64,000 nt of DNA from contig MJGA01000007.1 in NCBI GenBank assembly GCA_001910725.1, positions 744,001 to 808,000 on the forward strand, given 5' to 3'. Positions within the stretch are counted from its first letter, which is position 1. The number at the start of each line of letters is the position of its first letter. The DNA comes from Phanerodontia chrysosporium. Its lineage: Eukaryota; Basidiomycota; Agaricomycetes; Polyporales; Phanerochaetaceae. Positions 56,701 through 64,000 of this stretch are shown here, in pieces. The position numbers were made by a program, and so were the translations under genes. The notes beneath the pieces are model-generated. The model did not search any database, was not told where the DNA came from, and saw only the letters and a program-made list of their open reading frames with translations.

Positions 56701-59700
56701 CGACACACTGTGGCATCGGGAAAGCGTTCGCGGTGAGAAAACTTTGCGATAGCGACGCAGGTCCGACAGGCGAATCAGCTCCGCTGCCGATGGGCCAGGG
56801 GCCTGCCATGTTGGGGACATAGGACGCCTCTGCCGTTGCTACGACGATGACGCTGAAGGCGTGCCCCAAACAAGCTGCCGTCGATCCCTGCGTGAAGAGC
56901 AAGTCCTGAACATGGCGGCATCGATCCAGACCAGCGCCTGGCACTGCAGGCGCCCGCAGCGCGGTAGGGCGCTTGCCAGGCACGGGACGCCTTATCGGCA
57001 TCCAGGCGGGAGCACAGCATGCGGCGCACGATTAAGGGGCGCATCACAGTCGAGGCACCGATGGCAGACGAAAGAATTGGTTGGGGAGCCCCGGTTATCC
57101 ACTTGCTGCCGTTTTTTCAGGCGGGTCAAAGCGTGCTCCACGACGGCGCGGCAGAGCAGGACCTCCTGCCGCACAGCGCAAGCGACACATGTATTGGGGG
57201 GCGTGGGTCTTCCACCGCGACGAATCTGAGATGTGCATTTGTTTCGTACCGTAAATCGAAGGGCGACGTCCGCGCAATTGCTTCCACCTGCTCCTTTTCC
57301 GGACCAGGGACGAGACAGGCGATCGAGGCACAGCTGACCGCGGTTCCAGGCGCGGAAGAAATTGGTCACAGGAGGCACGCGCGATGGATGCGCCTCCATC
57401 GTACGCCGGAACATGGGCTGGCACTGCAGTCGCGCTCGGAACCGACAGGCGCAGAAGATTCCTTCCCGGCCATCGCGTCGTGATCGTGCACGGAAACGTG
57501 GTCGGCGGACAGGGTCGCATGGATAGAGTTGCTTCGAAGGTCCCACCGCTGTGGGTACGTATGACGACGCGGGTCGGGAACAGGGCCCTGAAGGGCGCAG
57601 ATCGATGTCTGCCTCGCCCCCTGAGCACGACGCGGATGGGAGGCGGGGCAGGCGAAATCTGCTCGCTCCTTTGCGTGCTCCACCACGATCCGGCACCGAC
57701 CATGAACGAGCGCAGAAAAATTGTTTTTGCTCCGCTCTGTCACCGCCGCAATTGCAATTCTGCGTCGCGCTGGGCGGGTAAACGACGCCGGGGGGCTTGC
57801 CTGTTCGGCACTGCCTGGCACGGCCAGCAGGTGCGCCTGGGCTGAGGGGATGATGGCGGCCGGCACACATGACGCGCGAGCACCGCGTCGCCTGCCCATT
57901 CAAAGATCAGCGTTATCGCTCGAATAACCTCCGTCGTCATACGGAGGATGGGCAGATGACTTGCGCACCTCGCCCCTCCGGTATGTCAGAGTGTCCTTGT
58001 GCCCAGATTGCCAAGCATGTCCCGACGCGGGCGTACATGCAGGCGACACGCATTTGCAAACGGCCAAGCTTTTGCGTTTCGTGTTCACCGGATGGAAAAG
58101 GCACCTATCAGGTCAGAGGTTGGATCCGTCATTTTGGCTTTCGACCTTGCGCGTGCCGTCCGGTGCCTGACAGCACTGTGAAGGATGAGTGTATTCACAG
58201 ACGTCAGATACCCGTGGCGTCTGGCGCTGGTAGGCTTCAATTGGCACGTCGCCTTCGCAGCAATGGAAAACGCGTCTGTCGGCATGAATTGTTCCCCATG
58301 CGTCTTCCCCAGTGCATTCTGGAACATCGCGTCGGATGTCCACGATCCGCGTTGGCTCGTATAGGCGCAGCCGATCCCCAGAGGCCGATCCTATTTGGAA
58401 GCTGCAACGGTTGTGCGTGTTTGACGGATAGGCGCACCACGTCGAAATAATCGAGAAGCACAACGGATCGTGTAGTCAGGGACGCATTGCTGTGCTGGAA
58501 GAAGCACAGGGTAAGCAGCCGGTCCATACTCTGATGTACGGGAGGGACCCACAGAAGGTAACACATTCCGTGCTCGTCTTTGTGAACATGGGAGCGGTCG
58601 GGGCGCATGCATAGGGTCCGGTCGCACAGTGCCCGTGCGACCGCACGGCCGCGAGGGTGCCTTCGACGACTCTGTACTCTCCACGACCGCGCGAGTCGAC
58701 ATCGATGGGGTTTGGCGCCGGTTCTTCAGGACCGTTTCGCCGGCAGAGCAGTCCGAGTCTGTTGGTGGCTTCAACCACAAGGCAATAGACTCTCCGGCCC
58801 AGAGGATCGAGTTCCGGGAAAGCTGAATCGACAGGCTTGCGCGCTGCCTGCGGTCGGCACAAGCTTCGCAATGAGAGCATACTGGCCAGGAGCACGTGCT
58901 CCGACATGATGCCGAGGTAGATGTGCGTGAATGCAAGTCTGCGTTGGGAGATAAGAAGTAAGGATGGGAGATGTGCCGAATGAACCTTCACGAGAAAGCC
59001 ACCGCGACATGAAGGACGTGGCGCCAATGACCTGAGGTGTGCCCGCGCTTGACATACGAGAGCAGGTCAGATTTCGGTCCATGTATGCGCAGCATCCAAG
59101 CTTCAAAAATGAGAGGCGACCCTTGAGCACTTCCTACCAGAGGTAGGGAGTGAAGACTGGCCGATAACATTCTTCTAATACGGAAGGAAGATTTATCAGT
59201 TTGCTTTCCGAGTCGGATGACAGCTGACAATGTGCAAAGACGGTCGGACACTAGATATTCAGGGAATGAGTACATACGCCTCCAAAGGAACCTGTGGCGC
59301 AATTTGCGGACGCACCTGCAGTGTACACTCCCTCAGCATTGCCGAGAACTTCGGCAGATGTTCAGCTGGGGAGATATCGTCTAATATGGTTGCTTCCTAG
59401 GCGACAAAACCCGCGCCAGGAAAAGCGCCAAGAGTGGCCTTGCGTGTTCAAGAAGTCGGGTGTACCCGCGAATCGAGGGTGAGGGAACGAGAGCCTGTAC
59501 AGCACATCCCCAAAAAGTTGCTGCGAGGACCGCTCTTGGCCGATCCCAACGACGCGGATTGCGCAACCGCGCGCCCAGTGCGACTGGGCGAGCGCGGGCG
59601 GCGCGGCACAACAGATGTTCAGCTGAGGCCCGAGGACCACAGCGGACACGCATCAGCGAGCAGCGCGGGCGAAAGATGTGCCACTCGAAGATCGGCGTGC

Positions 59701-62700
59701 TCTCGTGCTCTCGTGAACCCGTACGCGGCCCCGCAGTCGCACGTTTCATGACACGTCTATCAGCCCCCGATATCTGCAGGACGTAAGATAGCACACGCCC
59801 GCGCCTGTGGAAGCTGCCAATAGCCTCAAGGATGTGTCTGAGCTTGCCGGACCTGCAACGTGCTTGTGGCTCAGCAGACAGGCGATGGCTCGGTATATAT
59901 ATGAAGCACGCACAACAGTCTTCATGAACTCTACGGCAAACGTCCATTGGGGTCGGTTGATAGGAGAAGGACTGCATCTAGAGCTTCGAAATTGCCTACA
60001 CGGCAGAATGTTCGCGCAGCAACGTACTTCGGTAGCTCAGGTGAGCGCGCTCAGTCCATTTTTCATCCAAAAATACGTCGTCAATGTGACGGGAAATCTA
60101 AGCCCTCTTTGACATGCATATATGCGCCAGATAAGCTTGTGGCATCTTCCTGAAGGTCATTGTGGGCTTACGATATAATAGCTGACACGTTACGAAAGTT
60201 GTCCTAACAATTCTCGGTCAGAGTTCTCGGATGACGAATCTGAATATGCAGGTAGTCAGACATCGCTTCGAGACCGTTCTTTGAGACCACCTTCGACTCA
60301 CCTGCCTGGTCGACGATTGAAAGGCAAGGTTGAGAGAAAGCGAGACTTGGCGGGTTTGGGCGCCTCGCACTTTGAACTTGCCCGTCACCGACGCTGCGTT
60401 CGGTATCTCTTCGTAGCACTCCCTCGACATTATGCAACACATATTCATGTGCATACATGCCACTCCAAGTATTGGGTCTATGCTTCCGCGATTGCATTGG
60501 CCTAGGCAATGAGCGGACACCACCAAGATAGGGAGGTATGGCCCCGACCCAAGCACTCGGACCGTCCGTTCATCGAGACCCTGCAAGAACATGATGACGA
60601 CACCCGCAGAGCACCGCCTGAAGCAGCACGACGGGTCGGGCGCAATTGCAGCCCTTTGCGCAGCGCAAGGTCAGCGACGAAAGCGGGAGTTGGATTGTGC
60701 CCCAGATGGTGCGTGTACGTCGCCCTGCACCTGCTGCGCCCTTCGCTCTCTTCTCACGCCTGTGTTACCGTAGAAAAGCATACATTGAACTTTGCAGTTT
60801 TCTGCATGGGGCGCAAGAGCTTGTGAGCTTGTTCGACGAGGGACTGCGCCGCGATAGTCCAACGAGGGTCTCGCCCGTGAAGAATTCACTGTCTCGACTC
60901 GTGGTATGTGTCACATTTCTAGCAGTGTATTCACGTTCATGACAGGCCCCCAGTCTGAGTCGCATGTTCATCATGATGGCCCAGAACAACTCAGATATTC
61001 GAATATGAAACGTACCCTATCAGTGTTGCTCCACGCCCAGAAGACTGGTAGGACAATTGGAGGGGCAGCCGCCACTTCTCAGTATGCCCACGTCCAGCAT
61101 ACTTCGCTCCTGCAGCCATGGATAACTCTCTTGCTATCTCCGTGACAAGCTGCACGTCCCCACTTCTCGTCTTTCCCCGATGCCGGACGTACGTGTTCCA
61201 TTCAAGCAAGCGATAGTCTATTCCTGGAGGCGACCTTCCCATGTGTACTTCGGCGTGTGCGCCGGTGCGTACACAAGCCACATCGAGGCGGCGGGCGGCA
61301 AAGGCAGAAGAGAATCCATGAGAAGCGCAGAACGCGCGTATGCTCACGTTGCCCAGGTAGCCTTACATGGAAGAATGCAAACGCGCCGGGACGCGGGCGA
61401 AGCCTGTGATGAGAAGCTGAAGTGTTGGATGGAGATGGAAGAGAAGGCAGAATGCAGTCCCGTGGCGTGTGTGGGGAAACAGCGCCGCAAGGAATGTTCG
61501 AACGGAAGCAGGAACGAGGATCGCACGACGGATTCTTTCGCCCTTTGTTTGTGACGATACGACGATCGGCATCGGTCGTCTCCCCATCTCAAACAGCCTC
61601 CTCCTGCCAGGATGAACACGCAGTGCTCCTTGTCCTTCCCGAGACAGATGCGCTCGCTGCCTTGGCACTGCACACCCATCAGAATGCTGGACCCCGCGAC
61701 AGGAGTGTGTTTGACCGAACGCTGGCCTGTTACCTCTGTTCCCTTCAACCGCAGCTCCCATCACCTCGTGCGCATCGCAAGTACGTTACAAACCGCGTCT
61801 GTATCAATACCGCACAATGTACGCATCAAGAAGCTGTCCTCGTGAGTCTGCCCATCACCGACGCGCGATTGCGGCTGACAAAAGACAGGCCAAACTCAAT
61901 CCCTGGTCAAGAACCCAGAGAGCGCGGAAGTGCGCTGTCAACTCGATAGGACGACGTCCGTTTGAATAGACACGTCTTGTGACCCACAGCACTGAATTGC
62001 CCCGGTAACTTATTTACGTCCTGCTGTTGCAGATGTCTGACCCGTAGACGGCTCACAGCACCACGAGGCTCGCGCTTTTCAGTCCACGGCCGTCAGCCGC
62101 TGTAGCAGCATTCAGACCCTCGCGAACCCGTCGGCCGACGCGCGAGCGTTCCTCGCAATACATTGCTCAATGCAGTGCCCTGATTGCGTCGCGAGGGCAC
62201 CCCCGTCTTGCGCGACCTCTCACGTCGGCACTGCGGCCAGCTTTGTACGGGTGGCACATCCCAGCTGCGCAGAACGCATACTCCATCGTCGTCTCGGCTT
62301 CTCCCCCACGGCGACCAGCTGACGATCCTCGCTTCGCACGATGCCACCGGTCTTACAGTGCGATGCCCACGCACGTCAGCCGTTCACGGTTCGCGGGAGA
62401 ACACCGGCGGCCTCAATGTTCTTCCGGGTGCTGAACGCGAAGATTGTGCGCAGATGGTGGAGGACCTTGCGCTTGGCGGTGCACAGCCATCCGGCCAGGA
62501 GGCGGCATCCGTGAACAGATGCTGGGATGTCTTGTTATCACGTCACCCACTTGCCGTTGCTGGACTGCCAGTATCGTCTCATCCGCGCTTGTATTTTCGC
62601 CAGGACCACGATCTTCCTGGCCCTGTCACGCATTCGCCGGGGCTTGTTATAAATTACTCGATACCATCGTTGTGTATTGCCCTTTTCTCGCGCTTCCGAA

Positions 62701-63480
62701 AGGGCATCCTGCAAGCGCGAAGTTTTGACGAGGTTTGAACCTGATTTCCTTCATTCGTGCGTTTCCTCATAATCGTAGGCCCAACCACTGGCTCAAGCGT
62801 CCTTCGGGCCAGCGTTACCAGCGCTTCTCTGCAGCTTCGTGGCGCGGTGATGGCCGACGCAGGGCGAAGCTCAGACGGGCCGTGACCTCATCATTTACCC
62901 TCGTGAGACTTGCTCAGTTCTGGCGTAACTATCCCTTTACTATATCTCAAGTCTTACATAGCAGTTTTACAGACCTCTTCGGAGCCTACGGAACGGAAAT
63001 ATCTTCGCGGATCGTGGGAGAGTTTCTGTGATATGATGGCGCTCATCACGTGACCAGTTGCAATCTCGTCGAGTGATCCGATTCCTGACCGTATCACCCA
63101 TCCAGAACCCAGTAGAGGTCAGTTACGCTGATTATATGATCACTTGCGATACATATGATATATATTTCGGCAATGCATCTCAAAGACCAACCAACTACAG
63201 CGCTATTCCGCTTGGGTTTTTCAGCCTCCCGCGGCAAGCCTCCTGCACGACCTCCTCGTAATTTGGCCACCAATCCTCATAATACATAGCATATTTTCTT
63301 CTCTGCCCGCGAGTTGGAATGTATTGGGGCTAGGTAACGCTTTGCGCTATCACACGATACCTATTCAGCTTACTCCTGCCAGCTGATGGCGTCGAGCCAG
63401 AATACTCCGGCGGCCAACGGGCCAGCGAGGACATCGGAGTGGCCGCCGCCGCCAACGATCCCCCATATATCCCCCATATG
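53772..63480. other. 9.7-kb stretch without a recognised gene
   Basis: 53.8-54.6 kb is the CT-rich 3' side of the C2H2 gene. 54.6-57.9 kb is GC-rich and open in several frames on both strands (the longest, 54436-55911 forward, overlaps two long reverse frames), as in 44.5-49.4 kb. 57.9-63.4 kb is of more even composition, with scattered 100-200-codon frames on the reverse strand (58476-59027, 59381-59977, 60218-60592, 60991-61347) that I cannot join by splicing or assign. Decayed repeats or transposons are possible. Confidence 0.45.
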
Positions 63481-63489
63481 CTTATCCTT

Positions 63490-64000
63490 TTGAGAAAGCC
63501 GGAGCAGGGAAGATGAAGGATTTTGCTCCGCCATACAGGACTGCGACGCGACGGACTGGACCACCCGATCTTGGCCAGCACCAGAAATAGTTATGCCAGA
63601 AGGAGTGCGTGGGCACGTGCAAAGGGCCTCACGACAGATATGGTGTCGAAGCTTATCCAAGAGTTCCACCCGAGATTCAAAGGCCCCTACCGTCTCAATG
63701 GTGTGCTTGCATTCCAGGGAGCAATTCGCAGCTTTGGACCCGGACTGGATGAGATAGGACGACGGTTTTTGGGAAGCTATGCTGGGAGCTGGCTTGGCCG
63801 GCAGCCTTCCGTACTGTACCTTTGACGGGCATCTCTGCGAACTTAGCAAGGAGGAGCTCATGACGTGCACGGACGATTCGGAGCGATACTTGGCTCACAT
63901 GCTGGTACGTGCATTCCTTTAGCCTCGACGCCGCTGACTGTATAACTTGCAGCCATATATTACACAGTGCGTCGAGCACTCGCTGACTGCTGTATGTACT
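63490..64000 (+). other. Possible partial gene running off the right edge
   Basis: One forward frame reads from about 63497 (EDEGFCSAIQDCDATDW, SWPAPEIVMPEGVRGHVQ, SREQFAALDPDWMR) to a single TAG at about 63757 and on in the same frame (DDGFWEAMLGAGLAG, FDGHLCELSKEELMTC, RYLAHML) to a GTACGT donor near 63905; after a TTGCAG acceptor at 63953 it continues PYITQCVEHSLTAV to the edge. The single stop in an otherwise coherent frame suggests a small intron, a sequence error or a decaying gene. No family recognised. Confidence 0.35.

Overview
This is nuclear DNA of a basidiomycete fungus, most likely an Agaricomycete (I cannot name the genus). The signs are protein genes broken by many 50-70 nt introns with GTRNGT donors, TATA boxes 45-90 bp upstream of several starts, and a typical gene set: Zn2Cys6 regulators, a BTB/POZ protein, a CFEM protein, a GH5 glucanase, a class 3 lipase and fungal forms of Arp8, Hua1 and Pom34. 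I rebuilt gene models by hand from reading frames, splice signals and exon phase. No operon, CRISPR array, plasmid or viral element is visible.

Layout. 0-5.1 kb: two reverse-strand Zn2Cys6 regulators (the first runs off the left edge). 5.8-9.3 kb: the INO80 subunit Arp8. 9.9-10.8 kb: an intronless BTB/POZ gene. 11.3-13.5 kb: a secreted GH5 glucanase. 14.4-17.2 kb: a respiratory group of two tandem copies of cytochrome c oxidase subunit VIIc (yeast Cox8) and the succinate dehydrogenase anchor SDH4, all with a CCAAT box about 160-175 bp upstream. 19.2-21.5 kb: a third Zn2Cys6 paralogue. 22.1-23.3 kb: secreted lipase. 23.8-25.4 kb: Hua1-like protein. 26.3-26.6 kb: small CFEM protein. 29.6-31.3 kb: FAD monooxygenase. 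31.9-32.5 kb: Hsp20. 32.9-34.9 kb: Pom34 and TGS1, convergent. 35.0-39.1 kb: a 1217-residue protein with an N-terminal zinc-cluster-like motif. 39.5-41.9 kb: RCC1 repeats fused to a PHD finger. 42.2-42.9 kb: a broken coding stretch. 43.1 kb: an intron-containing tRNA-Pro. 50.6-53.8 kb: a C2H2 zinc-finger regulator. The stretches 44.2-50.6 kb and 53.8-63.5 kb hold no gene I can recognise; large parts are very GC-rich and open in many frames on both strands. A possible partial gene lies at the right edge.

Two themes stand out. First, three Zn2Cys6 genes share most intron positions and look like a local family; two of them encode the basic part of the DNA-binding domain on a 13-nt micro-exon that the third lacks. 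Second, at least four otherwise well conserved genes (Arp8, FAD monooxygenase, Pom34, C2H2 regulator), and probably Hua1, each need one or more single missing bases to stay in frame. Because these lie in unrelated housekeeping-type genes and are all single-base losses, mostly next to short runs of C or G, assembly error is the likelier cause than pseudogene formation.
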